From contig JBITNC010000001.1 of NCBI GenBank assembly GCA_050084985.1, positions 179,552,001 to 179,616,000 of the forward strand: a stretch of 64,000 nucleotides of DNA, written 5' to 3'. Below are positions 35,061 through 50,900 of this stretch, in pieces. Positions within the stretch are counted from its first letter, which is position 1, and the number at the start of each line of letters is the position of its first letter. Made by a program: the position numbers and the translations under genes. Source of the DNA: Nageia nagi. Taxonomy: Eukaryota > Pinophyta. The notes beneath the pieces are model-generated. The model saw nothing but the letters and a program-made list of their open reading frames with translations, did no database searches and was not told the origin of the DNA.

Positions 35061-36808
35061 TGATATTTAATTTTGATATATTTAATCCAAAATTAGTTAT
35101 CATAAGGCTTAGTTCATAATATTCTCTATTTTATCATTATATCTTATATTATTGATTATTTTACCAACATAATTCTTCTTCTCCTAATTATTTCTTTTTA
35201 TGCAAAGAGCCTAGAACTAAACTTTAGGTGGATATTAGGTTTTTATCTCAATATCCATGCTCAAAGAAAATAAGCTAAGGTATCTTTTGAACTTTTCTAT
35301 TGATATTGAGATTTGCTTATGACATGAACTCTTCTTGAAGAAAATTTTAGTTAAAAAAAATCAAGGATTTGGAATTTTAGATTTGACTACTAAGGTGAGC
35401 TCTACTTCAAACATCATAACCTCAATTTTATTATTATTTTTAATTCAATGGGTAGCATAGTCATCCTACTATTTTAATTCATTTTTAATTTTTTAATAAA
35501 CTACTTTCATCAGGAAAGAGGTTTCTCCTACTATAGCCTTGTAATTCATTAAAAAATGATATTATAAGCCCCATACTCAAACATATATATTGAAATATGA
35601 CCCGATTCGTATCTCATATAGAATTAATATATCTTATGCATTATTTTTTTTTAAGAATTAGAATACAACATTTGACAAAGAAGACTATATTTATAGAGAT
35701 GAAAATCTTTTGATGCTATTACTCTACCATTTGGTAAAATCATACTTCTTCAATACACCAATATTATTTTGATGGTCTGATAAAGATTCCTTATCAATAT
35801 GATGATTTTTTATTGATCTAGCAAACCCTATTTATCGAACTAACAAATATTACTTATCGATCAAACAAAGATCATATTCTATTTTGAAGAAAATCAGTCT
35901 GACTATATGATAAATTGAATTCATTAATAAATATATATATATATATATATATATAATTATTATTATTATTTAGAGATTCATCATGTTTGATTACCATATT
36001 TTATAAAATTTATAATGATAATGTAAAGTTTCACATGTAAATGATATATATTACTAAAGGTTATAATAAAGGGAAATCTTATCAAAAAAGACTTTAGGGA
36101 TGATTTATTTTATATATGAAAAATTAATTTAGGTTTTACTTAAGGATTTCAATAATAAAGTTGATATCAACATAACCATACGTGAATTTTCATTTCATCA
36201 TTTATTCTTTGTTTGTCCATTATTATATTTTGTCAATTTGTCAAATATACTTCCTTGTTATATCAATTATACTTTATAGGTCCATCATTTAAGTTTTTCA
36301 TTTTGTAAGTTTTAATTTATGGATCCATTAGATTGTCATTGTCAATTTGTCAATACACATAATTTTATAAATTTAGCCCTATTTTTTAAATTATCAACAA
36401 AAATATTGTTAATAATTTTATAAATTGATTTTAAGGTAGAGGTATTAAACTTTTCCCTAGCTTTGTTCTTTCATGTTTGTAATAATATGATAGACTCAAC
36501 TTATTTCTCTATTATGGATCTTAGATACAAGGACTAATCTAAAAGTAGAACTGTATCAATGTTTTCTATGGCATTAGTGCTTTTATTAATATTTTCACTA
36601 TACTTAGTATTCACATTGGTATTTTACATGTATCTTATTCATTTATAATTTATATATTCTAATATTCTACTTTAGTGATAATATTAGGTATATGTGCATA
36701 TAATCAATTGTATAGGTAGGGTGTAGGTACACAATATATGATCTTTGTATCAGATTCTATTTTTCAAATATTTTCTTTATCAAGTTCATCTACTTAGGTT
36801 AATGTTAC

Positions 36809-36870
<62 letters not shown>

Positions 36871-36992
36871 GTATTAGTATTATATAATATCTAATTAGGA
36901 AGTAAGCTATAATGGAAAAAACTCTATTTAAGTAAATATGCTTGATTGGAAGTTAACATCATTTACAATCAAGGTTAATTTAAACATCTATA
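35061..36992 (+). repeat. Left LTR of the outer gag-only element
   Basis: Pairs with the split right LTR. It is longer (1932 bases against about 1226), mainly because of about 1.1 kb at 35340-36455 that the right copy lacks. It contains an (AT)n run at 35931-35957 running into (ATT)n to 35972, and a (TTA)17 run at 36811-36862 with a degenerate tail to 36880. The uninterrupted site of the later insertion is at about 36675-36685. Confidence 0.72.
36811..36880. repeat. (TTA)n microsatellite
   Basis: About 17 perfect TTA units to 36862, then degenerate TTA/GTA units. The matching place in the right LTR (near 54690) has only a short CTATTATTACTATT, so the run expanded after the two LTRs separated. 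Confidence 0.9.
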
Positions 36993-37079
36993 TATTGGTG
37001 AACTTGGTGCAGGCCTTTTTTATCAACCAAAAACCTTAGGGTATTTTAAGATATTTGATCATATATTTTATGAGTGTGA

Positions 37080-37735
37080 TGGAAATGGCTACTAAAAAAG
37101 GAAGAGTTGAATAATTAAAGATGAAAGTAAAAATATGAGCCTAAAGGAAATAATATCAGCACTATGGGAACTATGAATGTTCATAATATGTCACTTTAGG
37201 TTGATTCTATAAATAAAGTGTATGTTAAGACCATCAAAACCATGTGAAAAAATAAGATAGTATGAAACAACATATGAGTGAAGGTTTTATCATGGTTATT
37301 TCTAAAGATTGGCCTAAAAAAACTTGTAGAAACCAAGGTGAATCAATTTCAAAATTTGAGTGAAAATAAAGCCTTTAAAATAATATATGTAAGTGAATAC
37401 ATACCATATGTTTATTTTTATGTGATTAGATATAAAAAAATTAATAACTAATTGTAATTTTATGGTGAATGGTCCCCCTTCTGGGGTTCAAAATATTAGC
37501 CAATTTAAAAATTTTAAAATCCTAATTTTTACTTATAAGAGCTGATTAATTGCTAGGAAAAATATTAGGTTTTATTATGAAGGATGGTAAAAGAATTATA
37601 TCAATTAATGAAATGTATAATGTTATATTCATAAAAATAATAAGGATCATAAATTAGAAACCTTTAATGGTGAAGGAGATCCTACCACTCATTTTCAAGG
37701 ATTTGAGTAAATTATAGAGATAAAGTATGACATCA
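37080..37735 (+). pseudogene. Gypsy gag N-terminal relic (outer element)
   Basis: A possible start at MATKKGRVE (37087) is followed after decay by ISKDWPKKT near 37300. Near 37668-37730 the frame reads TFNGEGDPTTHFQGFE and IIEIKYDIND, resembling the FxGxxDPxxHxxxFE block at the start of plant Gypsy capsid domains. Directly after this, at about 37735, unrelated sequence begins that looks like another LTR. The match is short and rests on one block, so confidence is moderate. The continuation of gag appears at about 41866. Confidence 0.45.
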
Positions 37736-38626
37736 ATGATACAACGACCCACCCCAATTGCACTTTTAAGAATCAAGAACTATCGAGGTCCTAATGAGAT
37801 TCAATTTGAATTAAGCTATGTGATGATAAGTTTTGATTAGTGATATGATTTATTTGTTTTGGTTTGATGTTGGCTTCAATATGTTTTGACATAGGTCACA
37901 TGTTAAACTAAGATGGAAAATATAAAAAAGATCCAAGGAACAAAGGGTGAATTGGTGATAGGAACAAAAGGGTAAGAGTGAGGAAATGATTGGCATTGGT
38001 TCACTAATAAACCATAATGACCATCATAGATCATGTAGCTACAGGGTACAATAATTAATCATGAATGTTGATTTTTATGATGAATTTATGTTTATAGATG
38101 TGTGTGGATTAATAATTATCTTGCATATTGAGGTGACCATCATAGGTAAGATGTGTGGTTGATTTCCTATTGTGAATAATTACAATTTAAATTTGAAAAG
38201 GGAGGGAAAGGAATATTCCCTTCTTTTGAATTTTATTTTTTACTTATAGTTGTTAGTAAGCGAAAATTAAAATAATATAGTTAGAGAGGACTAAGGTCAC
38301 TTTGTGATATTTAATGGTTGATGAAAATAATTGAGTTATGATCCTACCTATTTTGTTTCCTTGTGTTAGGTATGGGAAATAGTTGGCACTAATTTGCTAG
38401 TTAGTAAAAAAAGTTCCATAGTATTTAATGCAATTACAATCATGAATAACTTTAATAAAACCTACCATATAATTATTAAAGGGATGAGTATACGTTCATT
38501 TGGACATATTTACACCTCCATGGCTATAAATAAAGGGGTGGAACATTAGGAGAAATACCTACTTATATACTATATCATTAGTTTTATTCTCAATCTTTGG
38601 GTGTAGAGTTACGTGAAGAAAAAAAA
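37735..38626 (+). repeat. Possible LTR of a further inserted element
   Basis: It begins TGATACAACGACCCACCCC, like many plant Gypsy LTR starts, at the point where the gag relic breaks off. It has a TATA box at 38525-38532. No second copy was found by eye, so this may be a solo or truncated LTR, or no LTR at all. Confidence 0.35.
38525..38532 (+). promoter_or_regulatory. TATA-box-like element upstream of the CT tract
   Basis: TATAAATA in the context GGCTATAAATAAAGGGG, 95 bases before the CT microsatellite. It has LTR- or gene-promoter-like spacing, but no downstream gene is recognised. Confidence 0.45.
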
Positions 38627-41865
<3,239 letters not shown>

Positions 41866-42500
41866 AAAGGACCTAATAAAAATTTGATAAAGTTTATCAA
41901 AATATAATATATGGTATGATTTAGATGGTACTATCCCTAAAAACATGATTTTTGAAGTATTTATTTAGAATATCCTTTATGGTTTCAAATCCTTTTCTCT
42001 TGATTATAACTATGAGCCATTTATGGATATGCCCTATAAGTTAATTAAAAAAGAAAGAAAGCATTAATTTTGAGAGGACATTTCAAATATGCTAATTCTA
42101 CTAAGGATCATCCTAAGAAGACATATCCTACAAATAATGATAAGTAAGTCAATATGATTCAATCCCAAGTCTCAAATAAAATTTCTATAAGCTCCTAATG
42201 GATCCTACATTAATGTTCAAATATTGATTAGAAAAAACATTAGTACAATGAAGAAAGGGTAAAGAATATGCTAATTATGAAGAGAAACCCTAGTAGTATA
42301 AGAAAAAAAAAAAAACTAAATTGCTTATATCATCAAGTAAAACATCATTCAACTAATGGTGTATTGGCATAAAGAAGAAATCGTATGAGATCATAAAAAA
42401 TGGAAAGATCAATTATTCCAATAATGAAGATTTGGATGAAGAATATGAGTATGAATTTAATGAGGAAGATTAAAATATTATGTTCAACATGCTCATCAAT
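41866..42500 (+). pseudogene. Gypsy gag C-terminal relic (outer element)
   Basis: Across frame changes the plus strand reads YDLDGTIPKNMIFEVFI near 41920, SFSLDYNYEPFMDMPYKLIK near 41990, then near 42320 CLYHQVKHHSTN joined by a shift to KKSYEIIKNGKINYSNNED and an acidic tail EEYEYEFNEED. The CxYHxxxxHxTN...I..LI..G.I pattern is the Cys/His block at the gag end of Tat/Ogre-like plant Gypsy elements. It cannot be translated as one protein. No protease or pol follows. Confidence 0.5.
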
Positions 42501-44980
42501 AAAAATTGTGCATACACATAACCTGTAAAGGAGATAAGACTACCATTCTAAAAACTATGATATTTTTCCTAATAAAATTATATTATTTAACTTATCTATG
42601 AATTTTGATGCATAAAGAGAAATTATTTATAATATTTTCAAGAATTGCTTTACTAATGTTAATATTACAACAAGTGCTATTGGAAAATATTTTTAATTAT
42701 TTTGAGAAAGTTAACTCAAATTAAAATTTAAATATGACACATCCCTTTCAGGAGATGAAACTAAGTAATAAATTAAAGATGAGAACAACTCCTATGCTAA
42801 ATAATAATATCAAAATTTTCACACATAAGAAGTTGAAGTCAAAGAAGTTATCATGGGGGCATATAAATTCATAAATGAATTTACATTCCAATCCCTCAAA
42901 ATATTTCAAAAACTTCTTCATTCCCCAATAAAGGAATGTCAATGACCCATCTAAATATCAACTCTCAACAAGAAGATAAAAAAAGAGATCAAATCAAACT
43001 CGTAGAATCATTATTTCCTATTAAAATAAATTCAAACAAAGCATCCCTACCTATCCAATAGATCATATTTTCAAAACTAATCACTTAGGAATTAGTTCTT
43101 TATTCAATGAAAGTGATGATCAAAAGTTGTATTTTATAATAAAACCCACTTGGTATGGTTTCTCATCTTTCTCATAGGGTATAGGATTGTATTTCATATA
43201 GGCTAAGGTTTCATCTTCATGTAGATTAGGTTGCATATTTAATTTTATGATAATTTATATTTTTTTTTACTTTCATTACATTTTTTCAGTGTTTTATATT
43301 AAAATTACTTCATGTAATATTTAGTCTACTATGTTCAAGTAAGCCTTTAGTTTTTGTTTATCTTTTTCAAGTTTTCTAGTTCATTCATGGATTGCCAAAG
43401 AATGTCATGCATGTGATAGTGTAATAAATATCATAATAATAAATAGAAAGGTCCTTGGTTTATGAAATATTATAAATTTAAGATTAAAATATTTAAAACA
43501 TTCACTATTACTATTTGGTTCATGGATTAAGAGATATAAAAAACTAAGATGCATTTATTTTTAAAGGTTTAAGAGCAGTAATTTTAGATAAAATGGCTAA
43601 TAGGTAACCCAAAATTGATGTTGGGAATTATGATCAAATTTTTATTTATCCTAGGGACATGTCCTTAGGAACTAAAAGGTGATCTTCCTTAACATCCTTA
43701 TCTCTTTGATGCATTATGATCTCTATATTTTTTTTTACATTATGATTATCATAGATTTAAATTCTTAGTATGAACACTTTATTATGATCCCTTTATAATA
43801 AATTTATGATAATTATTATGATATCATCTATTATGATCTCACAAATTAGGTAACTAAGCATTATCTTTCATGATCTATTTTTTTTATACTACTATGATAT
43901 AAGAACTAATAAGTTGTTTTAAAATATATGTATTTCTCTTATGGAAGTATTTATTTTTATCTATCTTTATAGATTTTTTCCCTCATTTCTTTCATTCTTT
44001 GATGAAGATCATCATTGTAAAAACCAAGGAAAAGAAGGGGTATGATACATCATCAAAATTTTAATGATTTAAATCTTTTCTAAGATCATAGGAGTATTAT
44101 TTTTCTCTCTATTCTTTCATTCCTTTAATAATAAGGGTAAATTATATTATCAAAAAATACTAAGGGGTATTTTCTAGACCTCAAAATAATGGGTCACAAA
44201 ATGGTTTCCAAAAATAGGAAACCCCTACCTAGCTATACCTAGTGGTAGCTAACATAAATTTCAAAAAAAACTAATAACAAAATAAGTTCAAGTGCTACCT
44301 AGGTATAACATCTCAGATAGCCCTAGTGTAATGTACTCAATAAATTTTATTATTAGAAAATCCTAAAATTGTATCTAAAATGCATCTAAATTACAATTGA
44401 GATGCAACCCAACTACCTCTTTATTGCTAGAATATTCTAATATAGAAACCTTTGTTCAACCAAAAGGTGGGTTGAGATTTGTTGATATGATGAAGAGTTA
44501 ATTACTTTCCATTCAATATATCTTATTTAGTGAGTTTTTCTCTAGTCTATCCTTGGGATGGTATTCCTACATGCTCTTGTCTAAAATTTATCATATTTAT
44601 ATAATTTATTATTTATCTTTATGGGACTCCTCTATCTTGGTCTTCTTCTTGATGTGTTTCTATTTCTTGACTATCTGCATTTCTCACTTCTTTTTTAACC
44701 CTCCTAATTCTTTCTCCTTCTTACCCTGCCATGATTTCCATATCTATTATCTCAGCTTCTAAAAATTTTAAATGGTAATTTGTTTCTTATTTGTACTTTC
44801 CTTCTAAAATTACTAGCACCACATAGGGTTTTGTTGTGATTGTTCCCTTCTGTTAGACTTTATTTGGATTTGAATGTTGTTTGAAATGGTTTGTTTTGTT
44901 TGCATTTTTATCATACTCTTTTGATTTTCCTTAATTTTTATTTTTGGAATGTCTTCCACCCTTTTTATTCTTTTTTATCT
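42501..44980. other. Unassigned region inside the outer element
   Basis: AT-rich with no recognised gene. A poorly conserved continuation of gag or protease may lie in the first few hundred bases, but I cannot support it. Confidence 0.3.
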
Positions 44981-44989
44981 TGAGTCTCA

Positions 44990-45640
44990 TTTCCTTTATT
45001 TTATTTTTTTCTCCTTTCTTCATCCCTCCTCTTCTTTTCTAGGAATTCCTTTGTACAGTGCTCATAAATCTTGCAAATTCCACAGTATACTAGCATATTT
45101 TTATACATAATAGGTTGCATCCATTCTCTACTATCTTATTATTTTAATTTTATCTCCTTACTAAAATTTTTACAAATATATATATTGAACACAAATCTTG
45201 CATATTTAAACTTAAGTTCCAATCTTTTTGCTCGCTCAATTGTGATAAGGGATATAGTTGCTTTCACTATTCTAGCTATTATACATGTGTACCAACATGA
45301 TGAACGAAGTTTAAGTAGTGATACCCATGTTGGAATGAGATTAAAAATTTTATTTTTAAGGGATAAAATTTTATCCCATTGCTTGATAACTACCTTTCTT
45401 CCTGATGAACCATGGACCCATCTCTATCACTTTTTGTAAGTCTTCATTGAATTGGAATTTGGATAATAGGAATTCTCTTGAAAGTGTAATTAGATATACC
45501 AACCCTTTTGTACACCATCTTACCTTCATTTAATTTCAATTCATATCCAAAGAGGGTCATACCCTCACAAAGTGACCAAGAAGGGTTGATTTTAGCCCAT
45601 CATCTTCTCTCTTCGTCACACTTTTCAAAATTAATATACT
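44990..45640 (-). pseudogene. L1-type LINE ORF1 relic (DUF4283 and zinc knuckle), minus strand
   Basis: On the minus strand, 45600-45380 reads WCTKGLVYLITLSREFLLSK then FQFNEDLQKVIEMGPWFI, the signature of DUF4283: FxFxxxEDxxxVLxxGPW. Toward 45050, across shifts, follow CKNFSKEIKLK, REWMQPIMYKN and YCGICKIYEHCTKEF. The last is a CX2CX4HX4C knuckle whose last Cys has become Phe. Together these are the plan of plant LINE ORF1, an RNA-binding protein. Frames change at least three times. No endonuclease or RT of ORF2 is seen downstream (toward lower coordinates), so the copy is a fragment. It lies antisense just before the right LTR of the outer element. Confidence 0.65.
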
Positions 45641-45967
45641 AATCTCATCATCAAAGAATTTTGGTTCCAGTACCATCCTAATTACTTCATATAAAAATAG
45701 TTTTTCATGCATCATCATGATTTTCCATTACTTGGAGGGATTTAGTTTAGGTCATACTCTTGATTTGTTCATCATATTTTGGATGTCATTTGGTTGCATT
45801 TTGGTAAGATTACAACTTTGCTAAGTTGTAATTTACTTAATAACAACCTCTTTTTCTTTCAAAACAATTCACTCACACTTTGTTACTCCTCACTCACACT
45901 TTTATTACACTTTGCTCACTTATTTCATTCCTTTTTAAGCATAATTACATTTTATTTCATTAAATTT

Positions 45968-45985
45968 GAAAAAATAGAGAAACTA
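45968..45985 (+). other. Polypurine tract of the outer element
   Basis: GAAAAAATAGAGAAACTA precedes the TG of the right LTR at 45987 and supports that border and the plus orientation. Confidence 0.55.
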
Positions 45986-45986
45986 T

Positions 45987-46543
45987 TGACACCTAATTTG
46001 GGTAATTTTTATCCATAATTAGTTTTTGTTAAGGCTTAATTAATAATATACCTTATTTTAAAATTATATCTTATATTATTTCTTATTTAGGTAACATAAA
46101 TTCCCTTCTTATGATTATGTTTCTTTTATATGGAAAGACCCTAACATTGATGCATAATTTTAGGTGGACATTATGGTGGTTCTCTCACCTATAAAAGGGA
46201 AGTAAGTATTAATGAAAAAGGTTATAATATTTTTATCTTGATATTCATGATCAAGAAAAATAAGTTAAACTATCTTTTGACACCACTATTAAGATTAGGA
46301 TCTAGTTATCACACAATCTCTTATCATGCATGTTCACAATTATATGCTAGACTATGTTTGTCTCTTTATTATACTATTATGGATCTTGGCTAGAAGGAAA
46401 AAATTGTATGAAGAATAGTAATGCTATTATATTTGGAGTTAACATTACTCTTAGAATTGATGTTATTATTGGCATTCACATTGGTTTATTACATTTGATT
46501 CATTACTAAATTATACATCCTAAGATTCCACTTAATTGATAAG
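45987..46543 (+). repeat. Right LTR of the outer element, first part
   Basis: Aligns with 35061-35340 and then with 36455-36680 of the left LTR. It is cut at 46543 by the inner element and continues at 54133. Confidence 0.7.
46539..46543. other. Target-site duplication ATAAG, left
   Basis: ATAAG directly before the inner element's TGTAAG, repeated at 54128-54132. Confidence 0.85.
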
Positions 46544-47365
46544 TGTAAGAACCTCAAAATTACCTCTTTCCCTTGATCATTTTTCATCTTAGCACTTTCA
46601 TCTAATTTCTCTATATTAACATTATTTACCCTTTTAGGTTGGTCCTAGATTAGTATACTAGTTTCCCTCGATGGTTGATTGGTTAGTTTGCTAACTAGCC
46701 AATTGGCTAAGTCAATCAACCTATCGATCCAATGTTAGATCTATAAAGGTCAATTTCAAATTTCATTTTACCTCTCTTAGTTATTCAAATCCTTTTTTCT
46801 CTTCACCATTACCAACCTTCCTCTCTCACCTAGCTGAAACCTTGAGCACTATCCCAAGCCCTAATCACCTCTTGCACTTACCATGACATGTTTTGATCAT
46901 CCTTACAAGTGTTTGATAGTATTGGGAACATTATTTGAGCCATTGGAGCACTTTTATCCTTTATGTATAGCATTTATATGCATTTATGTAAGCATGCAAT
47001 ATTTTTTTAGGCTAGATTCATGGTATTTTAGCTTTGTTTTATCATTTTATCATTGTGTTAGCATAGCATGAGCATTATACTTCACATTGTTGGTATTTTC
47101 TTACTTTTTAATGCCCATTTAATTATGGGTTAGGGGTTATACATTCCATAAAGGAGGTTGAACACCTCTCTTTGTGAACACTTTAGGGTCTTAAGGGACT
47201 AGGGTGTTGAGAATCCCTTTAACATTTATTTTCTTACAGATATAGACATAAAGAGCACAACCCTCCATTTTGTCACAAGATAAACTCTCACAATGGCATG
47301 ATGGTGAAACTTTGATATTATTTTTTTTATTGAATGGACAAGGTTTCCATTTTTGTTTTTTCACA
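46544..47365 (+). repeat. 5' LTR of the inner gag-only element
   Basis: Direct repeat of 53358-54127. The shared phrase CACTTTAGGGTCTTAAGG is at 47180 in this copy and at 53940 in the other. Ends CACA at 47365. Confidence 0.88.
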
Positions 47366-47368
47366 ATA

Positions 47369-47386
47369 TGGAAATCATGATGGGAC
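47369..47386 (+). other. Possible primer-binding site
   Basis: TGGAAATCATGATGGGAC lies three bases after the LTR. It weakly resembles the TGGCGAxTCxxxTGGGGAC site of Tat/Ogre-type plant Gypsy elements, but most inner positions differ. Confidence 0.3.
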
Positions 47387-48821
47387 ATCCTTTATTCCTT
47401 TGATCTCAACTTAGAGAAGTTTTTCTCAACCTTTCTCTTTTGTTGAGTATTCAGTTTTTACCCTTTATCTTGGATTTTTGTCATTTCCCATCACTAAAAT
47501 ATGTTATTTTTTTATGGAATCATCTTATATATGTTGAAAATTGTATTTTGAATATTTTAAGTCCTCATTCCCAACCAATCATTAGCTAGTCTATAGAAGA
47601 TTGATTTGTAAAGTCTAACTAGCTTTCAACAAATTAGTTAGCCCTTTAGATGCTTCACAACCCACTAGTTAGCCCTATAATGATCAGTTGCAGTGTCAAA
47701 TCACCTATCATTATTTTGGTAATCTTGAATATATTGATCCATATATATTAGTATATTTTTTGGTTAACCAATCTATCTCTATCATTCATACATGTGGGTA
47801 CTAGTTGGTTCTATTTTAGGGTCTTAGTCTTTGAGCTAGGTTTAGCTCATTTTTTTATCCTTGTATCACTAGTTCCATCCCCATAAGTAGGTAGCAATAA
47901 TCCACATATAGTATTTTTAACTTGGGTTTAACTTATTATTTTATGTTTAGCATTTTTTATAAAAAAAATTTTAATTCTTTGGCTACCCTTATGATTGGTT
48001 AGCTGGTTGTTTAAATGATCCATTGGTTGGTATTGCTAATTAGTGTGTAGTGTACTAGTTAAGATCAAAGCTTGTTACATAGGTATTGCATTTATCATGG
48101 TATTGGAATGAGATCTCCCAATTTTGTATCCCACCTTTTTCATGCTTTAGCTTAGGTAATTCTTGCTATTTTCATCCTAATACTACATATATATTTGCTT
48201 TTCTCTTTTTCATTAGTCGAAGGAAACAATTTCATCCTTGGGTGGGAGTGCCTTATCATATCTTGTAAAGGGTATAATTTGTAATTTTTGCATCTATTTA
48301 GTAACATATCATTGGTCAAATGATATTTCATTTTATTCACATGAGCCTAAGATTGAGCTAGGCACATGGATCTCACCCCCACATTGTCACCCACACTTGG
48401 AGGTCATTGACAAGGTGGGGTACTTGAGTTGAGCCCTTAAATATTTCACCCCCTAGAGATTGAGCCCTCACCAAAAACACTTGACTAGATCAATAGGTAA
48501 ATTTATCATAAAATCAATTATCATTAATCAAGATAATAGCCAAAATGAATAATAAGCAACTAGGTCAAGATAACCACCATTTCTATCTTAATCATACAAG
48601 CATTTCTATTTTATCATATAGGGTATTTATGAATTAACTTTGAATACACTAAATAAAGAGCATAATAAAAATTTTAGGCTTGGTTTTCATATTCTTATCT
48701 TGTTTGGCACCTTTGGGATATTTAGATTTAGCAAAAATGTTCATTGTTGTTCTTTCCATTTATTACTTTCTTTTTAAGATTAAGTAATAATTGGAAATAT
48801 TATAGGAATCCTTATGTGAAC
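47387..48821 (+). other. Long 5' leader of the inner element
   Basis: 1.4 kb without a recognisable coding frame between the LTR and gag. Long leaders of this kind are known for Tat/Ogre-like elements. Nothing specific is seen. Confidence 0.45.
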
Positions 48822-50900
48822 ATGGTATCCACCCCTAGGTTTAATCAACTAAATCAAGATCAAGATCAAAAACCACCATATAAAACCCTTCCTTCTAGAC
48901 CAATCATGCCTCAATCTCATGTTTCAACCCCTTCTCATAATTCTCATCTTTCTCATCCTTCTCATAAATCCCCTCATCCTTATCACTATTCATCTCCTTG
49001 TCATGCCACTATGTCTATTAATTCTCAATTGGATAGAGAAATTAAGTCTCATACCATATTTTAAAACCTTTCTCAAGACATCAAAAATCAATTTGTTGAT
49101 GATCCCATTATTTAGGATACCTTTGCATCACTTTTTGAGAAATTTACCCTTCAACATTTTTAAAATCAAAGCATGCCACCATCTTCTCATCTTCAAAATA
49201 TGATTTATCATTATGATCCTTTGTATTTTAATCCCCAAACTTGTTTTTTTGACATCTCATCACTTATTACAATAACCCAAATCAAATCTCAACCTTTGCA
49301 ACAAATAGGTTCACATGAATCTCTAACTACATCCTTACCATCAATGTTCCTCCCTTTGCATGAAGTGCATAACACATCAACCCTAATCATGGATCAACAT
49401 CTCATCATCACACTCAAGAAGCTAGGTATCCTATTCCACCAAATCCTCATTTTGTGCAATCAAATCATTTGATCACTCTAAGTCAACTTTTGTCACATGG
49501 TTTAGGGTTACATTATAATCTTCCTCCCTTAAGAGTCCCACATAAAAATCAAAATAAATCAACTCAAGTTATCAATGTTGTTCAAATCAAACAAGCCAAC
49601 ATGATCCAAATCTAAATCAAATATATGGAAATTTTCAACAATTGGGTTCTTAAGGTATCATTAATCAAGCTTATCAAGATTTGCCCCCTTTCATCATATG
49701 AATCAACCATCATATCAAAGTTAGGGATACATTAATCAAATTACTTATCCATAAAGTGAAACATATGTTTCTTAAAGTTACTTCATTCCTAATCCAACAT
49801 GGAACCAACCATTGGGACAAAGCATGTAACAATGATATCCGCCAACCTATCAAGTGCAAAGCATGGTAATCCAACAACCTCCAACAAGTCATGATGATAT
49901 CTTGAAGAGGTTTCAAGACATGAAATAAAGGATCAATAATCAAAGCAATATCAACTTATCTTATAGATTTATTTTCAATGAACCCATCAATCCCATAATT
50001 CTAATAAAGTAATTTCCCTATAAGTTTGAGGTTCCTCAAATAGTAATGTTAAAAGGGAAGGAATATCTAAGAGAGAACTTGAGGCAATTCAAGTATTCCT
50101 GCTATCCTAAAATAAATAATGGTATCCTCATGCTTAAGACATTTTTGATAATATTAACAAGATATGGTTTTGATTTGTACAACAACTTGCCCTAATGTAG
50201 CACCTATTCATTCAAGAAGCTATCAAATTCTTCTGGACTATTTTTTGTAAATATAAGAAAGAGATCATCTATCATAGAATTAACAAAGATATCAAAATAT
50301 GATGATAATTCTATTAGTGATTATGTGGTAATATGGAGAGTAATTGTAATAGATTTGGTGTATTCCTTTCCATAGGAAGAGCTTATCAGTATCTTTAGCA
50401 AGATTTATAACTAGAAAATATATTTCATATTGCAAATACGATGATACAAATCTTTTTAGGAAGCATTATTACAAGAAAATCCCATCGAAGAAGTCAAGAT
50501 CCAATCAGGTTCAATATAAAATCATGCTATATGAATCATGATAAAAATCAAAACCATAATGATAACTATCAATCATATCAAAAGTAACCATCAAGTCAAC
50601 CATCATATGAAGTCAACTAAGAAAAGTTAGATCCTCAACCAATCATGCATGAGAAAAAGCAATCCAACAACCAAAGGAAAAGAAGAAAATTCATTCCTTT
50701 AAGGGAGTCATTATCAAATATTTTACCAAAGTTACTACAATAAAATATTTAGATATTTCCACCATTAAAAGAAAATATAGGTGCATCAACAAGACCTTTA
50801 TTCAAACAAAATGAGTTTTGTGAGTATCATGGTAATGTGAACACAACACCAATAAGTATATGTGATTGAAGCATGAGATTCAAGATCTTATTAACAATGT
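48822..50900 (+). pseudogene. Gypsy (Tat/Ogre-like) gag relic
   Basis: Starts plausibly at MVSTPRFNQLNQDQDQ (48822), open to 49064 with a Ser/His/Pro-rich segment. The capsid core follows in one main frame with stops from about 50020: KFEVPQIVMLKGKEYLRENL, RYGFDLYNNLP and DDNSISDYVVIWR near 50310. The C-terminal part near 50690 reads KFIPLRESLSNILPKLL, IFPPLKENIGA and NEFCEYHGN, the CxYH block that ends Tat/Ogre-like gags. The partner cysteine lies near 50867, and the middle His is not recognisable. No protease follows. Gag would form particles. Stops at least every 30-60 codons show it is dead. Confidence 0.75.
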
